64,000 nucleotides of DNA. Origin: Tetrastigma voinierianum. Its lineage: Eukaryota; Streptophyta; Magnoliopsida; Vitales; Vitaceae. Within the stretch, counting starts at the first letter, position 1. Every line of letters begins with the position of its first letter. The position numbers were made by a program, and so were the translations under genes. Below are positions 22,441-32,750 of this stretch, one piece after another. Under the pieces are notes generated by a model. It did not search any database. It saw only the letters and a list, made by a program, of their open reading frames with translations, and was not told where the DNA came from. Location of the stretch: contig JAEQBH010002957.1 in NCBI GenBank assembly GCA_016808115.1, positions 1 to 64,000 on the forward strand, in the 5' to 3' direction.

Positions 22441-22830
22441 ACAGGTATGTTTCTCATATCTCGCCTATGGGCAAGGGTATTATTTAATTTGGGGTGCACG
22501 CATTCATTCATCACGCATCGCTGTAATAGAAATGGCTGGGGAGGTTGGAGGCCTCTGGAAGAAAGCCTTTGTATGTGAGTTCTCCCCTAGGGATTAGGGC
22601 AAGGATAGGGATGATATGTCGTGGTTGTGAGTTAGAGATCTTCAGGATTCTACTCACATTGGACCTGAGGGTCATGACATGTCAGAGTTCGACGTCATCC
22701 TCGATGGATTGGTCGATACCATGCAGTTGTCATCGAATAAGGAGCGTAGAGGATTATCACACATAGGATTCGCATCGTGTTGTACTCGTGGATAAGCATA
22801 ACATTTTACATAAAGGTACGAAATCCAAGT
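22441..22830 (+). pseudogene. B1 aspartic protease remnant
   Basis: ARVLFNLGCTHSFIT (about 22467-22512) stands where B2 has ARVLFDSGSSHSFI, so the catalytic Asp of the DSG triad reads Asn-Leu-Gly, a loss of the active site. It continues to SSPLGIRARIGMICRGCELE (about 22578-22634) and a VILDGLVDTMQ-like piece. The protease would process the Gag-Pol precursor. It is broken by frameshifts and by the missing Asp. Confidence 0.75.
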
Positions 22831-23805
22831 GTCAAGGATGGGGCTATGTGTCATAGCAAGCCTTATTTTTATGGACGAGGCGACCGGAATTGATCTACCT
22901 CGAGTAGCTCATGAAAGTATGAGAACGTTTTTTCTAGATGAGCTACCGCAAAGGGATGTAGACTTCTGTATTGAGCTACACCCTGGCACGTCGCCCATCT
23001 CTATGACTCCGCATAGAATGGCACCAGTTGAGTTGCAGGAACTCAAGGTCCAGATACAGGAGTTGCTGGACAAAGGGTTTATTAGACCGAGAACTTCACC
23101 ATGGGGTGCTCCGGTTCTATTTGCGAAGAAGAAAGACAAGACCCTTCGACTGTGCATTGATTACCGACAGTTAAATAGGGTTACGATCAAGAATCGAGCA
23201 CCTACCGTCGAGACTGATGACTTGTTCGACCGGGTTGAGGGGGCTAATCTACCTAAGATAGACCTTCGCACTGGTTACCATCAACTGAGGGTTAGGGAGA
23301 CAGATATCCCCAAGACAGCGTTTAGGACGTGTTACGGGCACTTTGAGTTTACAGTGATGACCTTTGGATTGACAAATGTTCTAGCAGCATTCATGGACCT
23401 CATGCATAGGGTATTCCAACCCTATCTAGATTAGTTTGTCGTAGTATTCGTGGATGACATTTTGATCTACTCCCCCGTCAGAGCGGGAGCATTAGGGGTA
23501 TCACTTGAGGATTGTTTGAAGTTGTCGAGAGACCACGCCTGTACGCCAAGTTCGCAAGCGAGTTTCAAGACAGGTGAGGTTTTTGGGACAAGTGGTGTCA
23601 TCATCAGGCATGTCAGTTGACCCTGATAAGGTTAAGGCCGTGATGAGTTGGGAGAGGCCGAAGTCAGTCTTCGATATACGCAGTTTCTTGGGAATGGCTG
23701 GGTACTACAAGAGATTCATTGAGAACTTCTCCAGATTAGCGGCACCTATGACTAGATTGACCTGGAAAGAGGTCAAATTTGATTGGGATGACCGATGAGA
23801 GGAGG
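22829..23805 (+). pseudogene. B1 reverse transcriptase, nearly full
   Basis: The longest readable coding stretch in the window: 22829-23434 is open. Recognisable in order: IELHPGTSPISMTPHRMAP, LLDKGFIRPRTSPWGAPVLF, KKKDKTLRLCIDYRQLN, KIDLRTGYHQLRVR, KTAFRTCYGHFEFTVMTFG, then YLD followed by a TAG stop at 23432-23434 and FVVVFVDDILIYSP (FVDDIL at 23447-23464). A1 has Gln at the stop, so a CAG-to-TAG change is the simplest reading. After a frameshift around 23480-23570 it resumes with MRFLGQVVSSSGMSVDPDK and SFLGMAGYYKRFIENFSR to DWDDR. The catalytic Asp pair is intact. This is RT of the Ty3/gypsy type; the starting Met at 22829 is not the true start, since RT is part of a polyprotein. Confidence 0.93.
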
Positions 23806-24180
23806 CATTCTAAGAGTCAAGAGGAGACTACTTCATCGCTTCCTGGATTCTGGAGTAGTCCCTTTATTGTGGACAGGGTACATGTTAAACAGGATGTTCG
23901 GTGGGCCGGATCGATGTATTTTTATCCAAATCAGAGGCAGCAGAGTTCATGGCTCCCGCTAATTGAAGAATCATGAGCATCATTCCCACACACGATGGAG
24001 TTAGCGTACCATAGTCTTCGCCTGGAAGATTTCGTGCCACGTAGTTCAAAGTACATCTTCACGCGAGACCTCAATATGAGGCAACGCTGGTATTAGTTCC
24101 TAGAGGATTATGATTTCACTGCATTACCATCCCAGAAGGCAAATATGGTGGTCGATGCACTCAAATAAAAATTACAGGGA
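23806..24180 (+). pseudogene. B1 RNase H remnant
   Basis: Badly frameshifted. Pieces match the family order: GVLMQ-like region near 23880-23930, SRQLK(NHE)-like AIEES near 23950-23970, the HTMELAY...VFALKIW stretch near 23990-24020, KYIFTRDLNMRQRWY near 24050-24090 and KANMVVDALK at about 24138-24168 (family NVVADALSRK). It would degrade the RNA strand during reverse transcription. No catalytic set can be confirmed. Confidence 0.65.
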
Positions 24181-24189
24181 GATTGATAG

Positions 24190-25290
24190 CATAGCTTCCT
24201 GCGAGCAAGGGGACGGGAGATCGTGGGGCAACTGACTGAAGATGACGAGCGTACTCCAAGGCACATTGGGAAATTTAGTAGCTACACCGTCTCTATTGAG
24301 TAGAGTGATCGATCCTGGCGACGAGACGAGGAGATAGTGTCCACGTGGACCTAAAGGCCTGTGCACATGTGACGAGGGTCGACCATTCACGCAGATGGTA
24401 GTCTCTGTGATAGAGGATCGGCAGTGGTTGCCCGCCACAGATCCGAGAGAGGAGATCCTCGGGAGTTCCATCGCTTCTCGATTTGCTTCAGGCATCTAGG
24501 TGGTACTAAGATGTACCAGATCTTGGGCGCCAATACCATCGAGCCGGGACGAAGAGACACGTAGGGACTTGCTAGACCATGTCTCATGTCAGATTAGGGC
24601 CGAGCATCAAGGCCAACAGGCTACTCGCCATCGAGGTAGCCGAGTGGAAGTGGGAGCATGTCACGATGGACTTTGTGACCCAACTGCTAACGACACCGCG
24701 AGACATGATTTGGTATGGGTGATAAGTAGACGGCCACTAAGTCAAGACATTTTCTAGTCGTGCTTAATGACCTTCACACCGGAAGAATTCGACGGCCAGA
24801 CATAAGAGAAATCACCGGCTACATGGAGGCCAAGATCCATAGTGTCGGACATAGACCCGAGGTTTACCGCACTTTTGGAAGAGTTTCCGTATATACATTA
24901 GACACTCCATTGTCATGAGTACAACCTCCCCACCCAATGCATTTACGGTCGGCCTGAGAGGACCATACAGTGTTAGAGGACACAAGGAGCATGCTGCCTC
25001 TGATCATAAGGGTAGTACGGAAGAGCACTTGTTCTTAGTAGAATTCGCCACAAACAACAGCTTATCGTTTAGTATACGTATTGGCACACCCCCACGAGGC
25101 TTCAGACGGAGGCCACAGATCATCAATTTGTTGGACCGAGGTGGGAGAGAGCTCCATTACTGGTCCAGATCTGATTAGAGACACCTCCGAGAAGGTGAGT
25201 TTGATACGGCAACTTCTTCTCACAAACAGAGCTTAAGAGCTTACGCAGATAAACGACGCCGACCCTAGAGTTTCCGAGGTCAGATCACGT
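24190..25290 (+). pseudogene. B1 integrase remnant
   Basis: The core is marked by VEVGACHDGL/WKWEHVTMDFVTQL at about 24645-24690, which holds the first catalytic Asp in TMDF, followed by HDLVWVIS near 24703-24728. VSDIDPRFT-like sequence, with the second Asp, is near 24844-24870. Around 25020-25060 EEHLFLVEFATNNS matches the family HLHLVEFAYNNS, and near 25140-25170 GGRELHYWSRSD. The N-terminal HHCC zinc finger is not clear. Frame changes are frequent. Confidence 0.7.
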
Positions 25291-25680
25291 CTTCAAGGTG
25301 ATGCCTAAGAGAGGAGTGGTCAAATTCGAGCAAGCGAAGTTATCGCTGCTGTTTATCGGGCCCTTCGAGATACTCGAGAGGGTGGGAACTGTAGCGTACA
25401 TGTTAGCCTTACCGCCCAGCATTTCAGCTGTTCATGAGGTATTCCACGTCTCCATGCTCCGGAAGTACACTCCTGATCTAGCTCATGTAGTGGATTGGGG
25501 AAAGATTGAGGTTGAGACAAATGAGACCTTTGAGGAGGGACCAAAGGATTATGGATAGCCGAGATCGCTTGGGGACGCAAAGGATCAAAGGAGGCTAGTG
25601 GAAAGTACTATGGAAACACCATGGAGCCGGAGGAGGCAACGTGGGGAGCGTGAGGACACGACAAAGGACCACCGATCTTC
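25291..25680 (+). pseudogene. B1 integrase C-terminus with chromodomain
   Basis: MPKRGVVKFEQAKLSLLFIG at 25301, then PFEILERVGTVAYMLALPP (the GPF/Y-type module) and SISAVHEVFHVSMLRKYTPD to HVVDWGKIEVETN and a stop at 25556. The tail after frameshifts gives EEATWG/REDT near 25630-25660, the chromodomain-like end. In one frame for 86 codons, this is one of the better preserved parts. Confidence 0.85.
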
Positions 25681-25779
25681 TTGTTTAGGGACTAAGGTAA
25701 TGCAAGCACTGCTTGATAATTAAATTACTAGTTTACATGCATGACATAGTACACGTTACATACGCATGTGATTTTTAGG

Positions 25780-25812
25780 GTTATGTGGAATTTCTGGACT
25801 AAATTCTTATGG
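25780..25812 (+). promoter_or_regulatory. B1 polypurine tract region, degraded
   Basis: GGAATTTCTGGACTAAATTCTTATGGGCA stands where other copies have GGGACGAAATTC-TTTTAAGGAGGGGAGAA. The purine run has been largely lost. Confidence 0.45.
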
Positions 25813-28509
25813 GCACAAACCCGAAAATTCTCCTAATTCTCTTCAAATGGGTAAAATGGCAATTTCCCGGTCAAACCGGAATTTTTCTAGATATCTGATG
25901 ATGAAACGGATCACCGCTGGAATCGTCTTGCTAAATCTAGCTACTAGTGTCAAATTCTCGTTGAATTCGAGATAGCCTGATTTGCACGTATTTCGAGGCA
26001 ATTGGACAAATGAGTAAATGACAAGTGGCATGAAGTCCCACACCACATGGATACATGTAGGTAGGCTACGTGTCTAGAGAAAGTGGTCTTGCATGAGGGT
26101 AAATGTTAGTGGATGATAGGTGTCTTGGATAGGCTTTGCATGAGGAATTTAGTGGGAAGAAAAGTGGGTTAGGAGACAAGTGGAACGTGAGGTGTCAAGA
26201 GACTTAGGATGAACATGCTCTCTAAATAGAACAAAAAACCGATCCCGGAAAGGGGGAAGGAGAAAAAAAAAGAAAAGGACAGAGAAGAAAGAGGAAGAAA
26301 AAGAGAGAGTTTTAGAGAGAGAGACTCCACCTTCTCTCTAAATTTCCCGACGATCAAACCGGCGGTTTCAGGCGGAGCAAGAGGAAGAGTTCATCCTCAC
26401 GACAAGGGCTTTGCTAAGAGACCTGAGTCGAGGAGCCCACAAAATAGCAAGAGGCAGGTCTTCTCCTACTTTGGTTACTTTCACCCTAAGGGCTGTGTAG
26501 GTTGTTTTTCCCTCACGGGAATGTATGGCAGCTTGAACCCCATGAGAAGTCGCTACATTTGTAGTATGCATTAACCTGGATTGATTATAACTCGATTTTG
26601 CAGGAAATAAAGGAATTTCCGTATCGAGTCCTTCATAATTGTAGCCACATCGCTAACTTGATGTTAGGCTTCAAATTTCAAATTGACCTCTATAGCCCAA
26701 GTTATGTCCTTTTTACTTAGAAGGTATGAGAGGATGAGCTGTGGACGAGCTCATCTTGCCGACTCCAACCTTTCTGGGTCGAGCCGAGCCTCCCGCATGA
26801 GCCGTGGGCTCTAGCCTCCCGCATGAGCCGTAGGGGCCAGCCTCCCGCACAGAGCCAAGCACGAGCTCCTCCCCGCACAGAGCCGACTCCTTGGGGGCAG
26901 CTGAAGCCTCCCGCATGAGCCCGCAGGGATGAGTCAAAAATGAGGCTGAGCTTATCTCATTTGACCGGGCTCTTTTCGCAGTGCTCACCGTGGGAATGAG
27001 CCTTGGCCAGGCTGAACTTCGAACGACCATAACTTCGTCCAAAGTCCGTTTGTCTGCTCTGCACTCTGTGGGAAATTCCTTGAGTCTAGATATACACATA
27101 AGTGGCCTCAATATAATATGAGCTCATTTTTGTTCGAAAACACAAAAGATGAGTACTCGCTTGCCTCGTGACGCGCTGATGCTCATGTGGAATCACAACT
27201 CGATGACCATAACTTCCTCATCCGAAGTCCGTTTTGCACGTTCTTAGACTCTATGGAAATCCTATTGAGTTAGCTTTCCAGACATACCCCTTTTGTGGGT
27301 AGTAGGTGTCTAGGCCAGCCGGAAATGGCCGTCCGTCGGCAAGGTATGTCCTAAGATTGCTTAGTCATGTGTGATTCCACGTGAATCGCCATAACTTTCA
27401 GTCCTAATTCCACTCGTGTTCTTACTATATGGAAATCCCATCGAGTCAAGATTTCATCCATGTTCCCGTGTATTTATTACTGGACAACTGTGAAGGTTAG
27501 TTCGCCGCTAATTTGTGTGTTATGGCTTTTGAGTCAGATAATACAAAGGTGGAATATGACATGTTGATGTGTCGTATGACATTTTAGTACAGTATACTGG
27601 TTAAATATGAAGCATGATGTTATGCATGAGTACGTGTGCATGGATGATTATATATATGCAATTAGCATAATAGTATTGCACGTGCACGAAGACATTGCAT
27701 GACATGGGTGTGAGTGCATGGTGTTGATCAAAGACCGTTGGTGCTCTGGCAGAAGGGAAAATAATTACATGGGTCAAACCGTATGGTGTTGATTAGTGGA
27801 CTCTGCACGACAAAGCGTCCAAATGAGCCACACGATTTTGAAAGGAATGAAAAATAACATACGTGTGTCATATAGCAAGATGGGGTAGATCCTCTCAGGA
27901 GAAAGACCTGGGCCGTTATTCACTATGACATTAACTCAACATGTAAGTTCGTGAAAATGTTAATGCACAAGGCCCGGCGGAAAAACCCAAAAATCCGTGG
28001 GCCTACAAATGCAAACAACACACGAACTGACCAATCAAACGAGCATCGAGGTTTTTCCAATGGGTTACAAAGTCTTTAAAAGAAAACAAAATTTCTTGTT
28101 TTAGAAAAAGGTCATCAGGAACAAAATAACGGTCGTATTTATCACAGAGGTGCGAGGGAGCCGATGATGACTCGGATGTGGGCATGAGGACATTCATGCA
28201 TTGACATTCATGTAGGTATCTTACTTGAATGTGTGTTTTCTGTGCAATCATTGCATGTGCACTTAGCGGCAACCCTTGTAAGATTATCACCATCGGGCCA
28301 TTACCCCGTCGTAAATCTCTCTCTTTAGGTATATTTGAGAAGACGACACTCACTTGAAATGAGTACAAAAAGAAGGCCAAGTTAGGCCTTTGAGTAGCTA
28401 CTTTAAACGTATTAGAAATTAATATAGTTTTATATATTTTGGTATGTAAAAGAGTTGCACATCAACTTCAGACAGAAAAACTGGAATAAAATTCCCAAAC
28501 AGCGCTACA
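25813..28509 (+). repeat. B1 3' LTR
   Basis: GCACAAACCCGAAAATTCTCC (decayed TGTAAAACCC) to AACAGCGCTACA. It follows the 5' LTR throughout, e.g. GACAAGTGGCATGAAGTCCC and GGTATGTAAAAGAGTTG in both. 2697 bp. Contains the GC-rich repeat at about 26750-26960 and the CCATAACTT repeats at about 27028-27400. Confidence 0.9.
26750..26960 (+). repeat. GC-rich degenerate tandem repeat in the B1 3' LTR
   Basis: GAGCCGAGCCTCCCGCATGA units, spaced about 27-30 bp, as in the 5' LTR at 19080-19330 but with different unit content, so the array has changed since insertion or suffers from sequence errors. Confidence 0.65.
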
Positions 28510-28736
28510 GTATATAGTTGGTATGTTGACATATTTTAGTAAGGGGCCTAAGATATTGCTACCATGTTATCTCTTATGATATTGATTGGGACAGGTTAGG
28601 TACCATGGGTAGAGCTCCCCGTACAAGGGAGGCTCCACCCGATTCTCATGAATAGTGTTGAGTTACCCGATATTCATGAGTATTCCGCGGGTTGACGACA
28701 GGTTGTCAACGTACACCCCGGTTTTGGGGCGTCACA
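28510..28736 (+). repeat. A2 5' LTR, segment 3
   Basis: Resumes GTATATAGTTGGTATGTTGA after B1 and ends GGTTTTGGGGCGTCACA at the primer site. The A3 3' LTR gives the uninterrupted version at 59905-59930. Confidence 0.9.
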
Positions 28737-28739
28737 ACT

Positions 28740-28751
28740 TGGTATCAGAGC
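28740..28751 (+). promoter_or_regulatory. A2 primer binding site (tRNA-Met type)
   Basis: Exact TGGTATCAGAGC, three bases after the LTR, followed by TTAGG. Complementary to the 3' end of initiator Met-tRNA, which primes minus-strand synthesis. Confidence 0.92.
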
Positions 28752-29087
28752 TTAGGTGGCACACACTGTGTGGCTTCGAGGCCCTCGGGCTTAGGCAATA
28801 CGGTAGAACATCACCACTTGGTGTGGCTCGATGTTAAGCTTTTAGGTAATGAGATTAATGAAATTACGATTAAAAAGCAGAATAACCGCATATGGTTTCA
28901 AAGGATTGCGGTGATTGGATGAAATTGCTGTGTGAAAATATTCAACATGAATGATGTATGACGTGTGTTGTGATTGGTTTAGGGTGCTTTAGGTAAATAA
29001 AGACATGATGTGCTGAAAACTGAGTTTTACAAACCGAATAAAGAAAATAAATAAAATAAATTTATTCTCGGTGTTCAAGAAAATTTA

Positions 29088-29088
<1 letters not shown>

Positions 29089-29138
<50 letters not shown>
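29089..29138. repeat. (TA)n(GA)n compound microsatellite
   Basis: About eleven TA units followed directly by fourteen GA units in the A2 leader. Confidence 0.95.
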
Positions 29139-29141
<3 letters not shown>

Positions 29142-29559
29142 AATAGGTATATGTATTGTGGTTATTTTCCAGTAGCTGGAAAGTAATGAAAGAAAAAAAA
29201 AATGGCGTAGAACTGATTTCCAAGTGACGCCTTAATAAAAATCAGGATAGACTCTTAGTCTCGTAGCAACAAATTGTATTGGTAATAGGAAGGCGGTTAT
29301 TGGAGGAACCGTATCTCAAGGCAACAATTGTATTGTGACATAAGGATGGAAGGTTGGTTCGGGCCGAAAATTTATTGCACAGGGAAGTGTATTGAAGCCA
29401 GAGGTGAAATACTGAACTGATTGCAAACACAAATTGCATTGGTGATGTGAGTGCAATTTTGGCTAGGGGATAAGTGTGTCGCAATACACCTATTATATTG
29501 TGACTGAGGAGGTCAAGTTGTCGGGCCGAGATCGGGTCACAACATACCATTGTATCGCG

Positions 29560-29950
29560 GACTAAGGGCTTGCAAAAGGATACAGATTGGTGGCATATGT
29601 AAGGTCGAAAGGTGCACACAGAGGGCTGGGCTTGTATTATGGCACATAGGAAGGTCGAAAGGTGCACACAAGAGGCTCACCAGATATGGCATATAGAAGG
29701 ATGAGCAAGCACACAAGATCTACCAGACAGGGCATATAGAAGGCTAAGTAGGCAATAAAGAGGGCTAGCCGTATTGCGGCATATAGAAGCGCCGAAAGGC
29801 ACAAAGAGGTTCTGACTTTATTGTGGCACATAGAACGTTGAGCAGGCACACAGTAGGATCAGCTATATTGTGGCATTACAGGCTCTGAGCAGCACACAGA
29901 GGATCGCTGTATCAGGCACATAGGAAGCCAAGGTGCACACACAAGAGCCC
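29560..29950 (+). repeat. Tandem repeat, unit about 57 bp, in the A2 leader
   Basis: Six or seven units carrying GGCATATAGAAGG-like, then GCACACA-AGAGG-like words and an ATTGTGGCACATAG joint, starting near 29590, 29640, 29685, 29735, 29790, 29830 and 29885. Units vary in length through indels. Confidence 0.7.
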
Positions 29951-30364
29951 GAGCGGTGCACATGCGAGCGCGCATTACCACGTGCCCGGGCGAGTGCATC
30001 GCCGTAGCGCATCCCGGTCTACAGCGCATCTGTGTGTGCCGGACGTAGTCGCCAGGTCAGGCACCGGTGCACCCAAAGATGTTTTGACCTAATTTAACTC
30101 AATACTATTTCGAAGCTTCATCAAGCCGATAATCGCTCATTAACATCGCTCACAGGATTAAAAAAAAATAAAAATACAAAAATACAAAAAAATTTTAAAC
30201 ATTTTCAGATGATTTAATATATGAGATATTTATATTGCATTTACTATAAATGCATTGACGCTGGTATGTGAAATTTTTACTTTTTCGCAGGTATGAATAA
30301 AGGTTCTGGCCGTGGTTATGCCTTGTGAGATACCGCATTGTATTTAACTTACCATTGAACCGTA

Positions 30365-31450
30365 GATGGCTCAAAGGCGGCGGGACGAAAAGGTCGCCCA
30401 CGGGTACCTTCAGGGTCGCACCATCGTATCGCTACCCACCGCAGATTGATCACCAGGCCTTTATCAGCCAGAGAGGGTATTGCGCGGCTGCTACCGCACG
30501 TGTTAAGATAAAGAGTAGTCGAGGTCCAAGAACTCCATGGGTTTAGGCGCATCATCCTCCGGGAGACCACAGGGAAGGAGACCCGATGGCGCACTACAGT
30601 TCATGCAGATCGAGAAGGTGTGTTAGAGGCAGGAGATTACCTCCGACACGATCAGATTAAACTAGCGCGCTCCACATAGAGGTGCTATACTCAAGTATGG
30701 TGGAATGGGCAATAATTCTGAGACTCCAGAGGCGATGATACGGGCAGAGCTCTGCAGCCGCTCAGCGGGTAATACTTTCCTGACATCAAGAGACATGCGA
30801 AGGCCCGGGGAGTCTTAGAGTCAAGGTGAGCTACGACTGATGGAGAATGTAAGGATTTACTGAGTTTAGCCCGCTTTGTCGATGATTATGGCCACGAACA
30901 ATGCCAAGGTTGGGGGGAGGTTCGAGAATGGGCTGGAAATTGTCCATTTGGGTGGGGATTGTAGGACTTCGCCTACAGACATGGACTCCATATCGATGAC
31001 CGACCATAGAGATCGAGATGCTCTGAGCACTCAGATGCGGTAGTTGGTAGCAAGAGGAGGATCAAATTTTCTAGTTCTGAAGAGGTAAGACTTCGTCACG
31101 AGTTTTTGTGACTGTGGCCAGATCGGGCATTTACCACCAATGTATATATGTTATTTCACACACAGCCCGGGCATGTGAGAGATGGATCGCTTCTGCAGAG
31201 ATGTGGATCCTGCAGATTCGACACATTCAGCGAATGTAGGACATGAGTATAGCTCATTCCTCCACACCCTAGTACGGGTAAGAGGAACCAGTTTCAGCTT
31301 TGGTGCTATACAAGCACTTCTGTTACTGGGTGGGCCATGGGGTCGTGAGTGGCCGAGTCGCACATGACTCCACAGTCTGGTCTCTTAGTCAAGCAGGCGA
31401 CTGATATTATGTATGTCGACAACTCGGGGCATATGAGGCCAGATCAGCCC
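30365..31450 (+). pseudogene. A2 gag remnant
   Basis: The start at 30365 (ATGGCTCAAAGGCGGCGG after CGTAG) matches the other gag starts; the basic Arg-rich beginning fits them. Later words: GGAGACCCGATGG near 30577, the QIEKV region near 30604, GGTTCGAGAATGGGCTGG near 30925 and GGACTTCGCCTACAGACATGG near 30962 (central gag). CDCGQIGHLP at about 31102-31131 is a zinc knuckle whose second half does not follow in frame. All regions of gag appear present, unlike A1 and A4, but the frame is lost repeatedly. Confidence 0.75.
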
Positions 31451-31760
31451 TAGAGGGAAGAGGTCTCATGAGTATTACATGGGCCGAGCATACAGAGTGT
31501 TCTGATATGTAGGGGTAGGTTTCTACTTCAGACGGTTATTCAGAGAAGTAAATGGATGCATCATATTCATTCATTATTGCACCTGTGGTGATGGAATTAG
31601 CCAGAGGTTAAGGCCTTTGATAGCTAGTATAGCTGCCCTTCCCAGGATGTGTGGTGAAAGCCGACCGACAGCCTGGATTACGAGTCGAGATCTCCAAGAT
31701 TTCTACAGAACCTCCGATAGGGTAGTCATGAAGATGGCATCATTATGCTCATGTGCACTC
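31451..31760 (+). pseudogene. A2 protease remnant
   Basis: The nucleotide stretch 31555-31625 (CATATTCATTCATTATTGCACCTGTGG... ends with GTTAAGGCC) is the degraded SHSFIIAP and LRPLIAS part after the active site. CTCCAAGATTTCTACAGAACC at about 31692 aligns with the LEISRILL piece of other copies. The DSG active-site triplet is not readable. Coding sense then stops, where RT should follow. Confidence 0.6.
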
Positions 31761-32750
31761 GTGAACATCAGTTTAGCCTACTTGTGGGTGCACTAGATAG
31801 TCATTCACCACTCTTGGTGAGTGTGGGTTGTTTGTCTGGGACTACGTCCAATGAAGCACTCATAGTACTAATCAGAAATGAAGAGTAATTAAAGTGTGTC
31901 AAGCAGAGCAAGACAGTGGTCGCAACCCCTAAGGTGAGAAGCTCAGAAGTTAGGTGAAGGAGACCGCAGAGTATCCGAAAGGTCCCGTGTGTGTAAGAGA
32001 CCTGGGAGATATCCCGACTTTCAGGTGGGTGTAAGAGACCTGGGAAGATCCAAATCTTTATGTGTGTAAGAGACCCTGGGAGAGATCCCAAATTTCCTCG
32101 TGTAAAAGACCGGAGAGATTTCGAATTTATGTGGATGTTAGACCTGTGGAGGGGTCCCGACTGTGTGTGGTGAGATCTTGAGATATCCCACTTCGTGGGG
32201 TGTAAAAGACCTCGAGGAGAAATCCAATTAGTGGTGGGTGTAAGAGAACTGTGGAGCCATCCCGACTTGTGGGTGTAAGACATCAGGGGAGATATCTCAA
32301 ATTTCGTGGTGGGATGTAAAGAGGTTCCAGCAGGCCGAAAAGTTATGTTGTCAGCTCAGAGATGAAAACACACTGGCCAAGTTATCGACAGACTTAGAGC
32401 CAGGCATGGAGCTGTGAGTGACTGAGATGAAAACACACGTCAAGCAGATTTCATTAGACTAGAGTTAAGGATAGAGCCTGAGTGACTCGAGGATTTGGAT
32501 ACTCCTTTGGAAATTATCAAAAGGCTTGGCATGTTAAAAGGCTCAAAAGGCAGATGTCATTTATGATACTTAATTTCAGGTTAACTACCACAGTTTATCG
32601 TTGATTATGACCTTGGTCATTAAGTATACAATGCTTGTGTGTCAGGTGTGGGTTACATGTTGTGTAGATTATATACGGTGTGTTAGGAGGGACATCATGA
32701 AAGCATGCATCCTCGATCATATGTAAATGAGTTAATCAGCTCTGAGTAAA
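31761..32750 (+). other. A2 noncoding block replacing RT, RNase H and integrase core
   Basis: About 1 kb without any RT, RNase H or DDE motif in any frame. It matches the A1 block (about 6251-6850 minus) on both sides of the minisatellite: GTCATTCACCACTCTTG at 31801, GACTACGTCCAATGAA at 31840, GATGAAAACACAC at 32362 and 32428, and GTAGATTATATAC at 32661. A 160-codon minus-strand frame across the block is probably chance, since it follows the repeat. Confidence 0.65.
31990..32322 (+). repeat. Minisatellite, unit about 36-42 bp, about nine copies
   Basis: Units open TGTAAGAGACC and run to GAGATATCCCGACTT plus a G/T-rich joint, near 31993, 32033, 32066, 32100, 32137, 32173, 32201, 32239 and 32275. 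The unit start resembles the family LTR start TGTAAGACC. Absent from the matching block of A1. Confidence 0.8.

Larger units (their letters stand above)
18181..28509 (+). mobile_element. B1: family-B gypsy retrotransposon inside A2
   Basis: A 10.3-kb plus-strand element with LTRs 18181-20923 and 25813-28509, a primer site at 20929-20939, gag, protease, RT, RNase H, integrase and chromodomain in standard order. The left flank ends AGTAT, and GTAT follows the 3' LTR at 28510-28513. The final A of the LTR may be shared with a 5-bp AGTAT duplication. Across the element the A2 LTR reads continuously (ACTATAGTAT / ATAGTTGGTATG). All coding regions are interrupted. Confidence 0.9.
28752..30364 (+). 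other. A2 leader
   Basis: 1.6-kb untranslated leader. It contains a TA/GA microsatellite (29089-29138), several TTGTATTG-type motifs (29270-29560), a tandem repeat of about 57 bp (29560-29950) and a GC-rich patch (29930-30070). Frames open on the minus strand here follow the repeat and resemble no known protein. Confidence 0.65.

Noticed and set aside
22042..22578. A 178-codon open frame in B1 as a separate gene
   Set aside because: It lies across the gag C-terminus and protease start of B1; the CFYC knuckle half and the THSFIT piece show it is retrotransposon sequence in a frame made open by indels.
28740..28751. tRNA gene fragment at the primer binding site
   Set aside because: Only 12 bases match the tRNA 3' end and they sit at the LTR edge, as expected of a primer binding site.
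31801..32283. A 160-codon open frame on the minus strand of A2
   Set aside because: It runs through the minisatellite, is antisense to the element, and its protein only mirrors the repeat. No known family motif.
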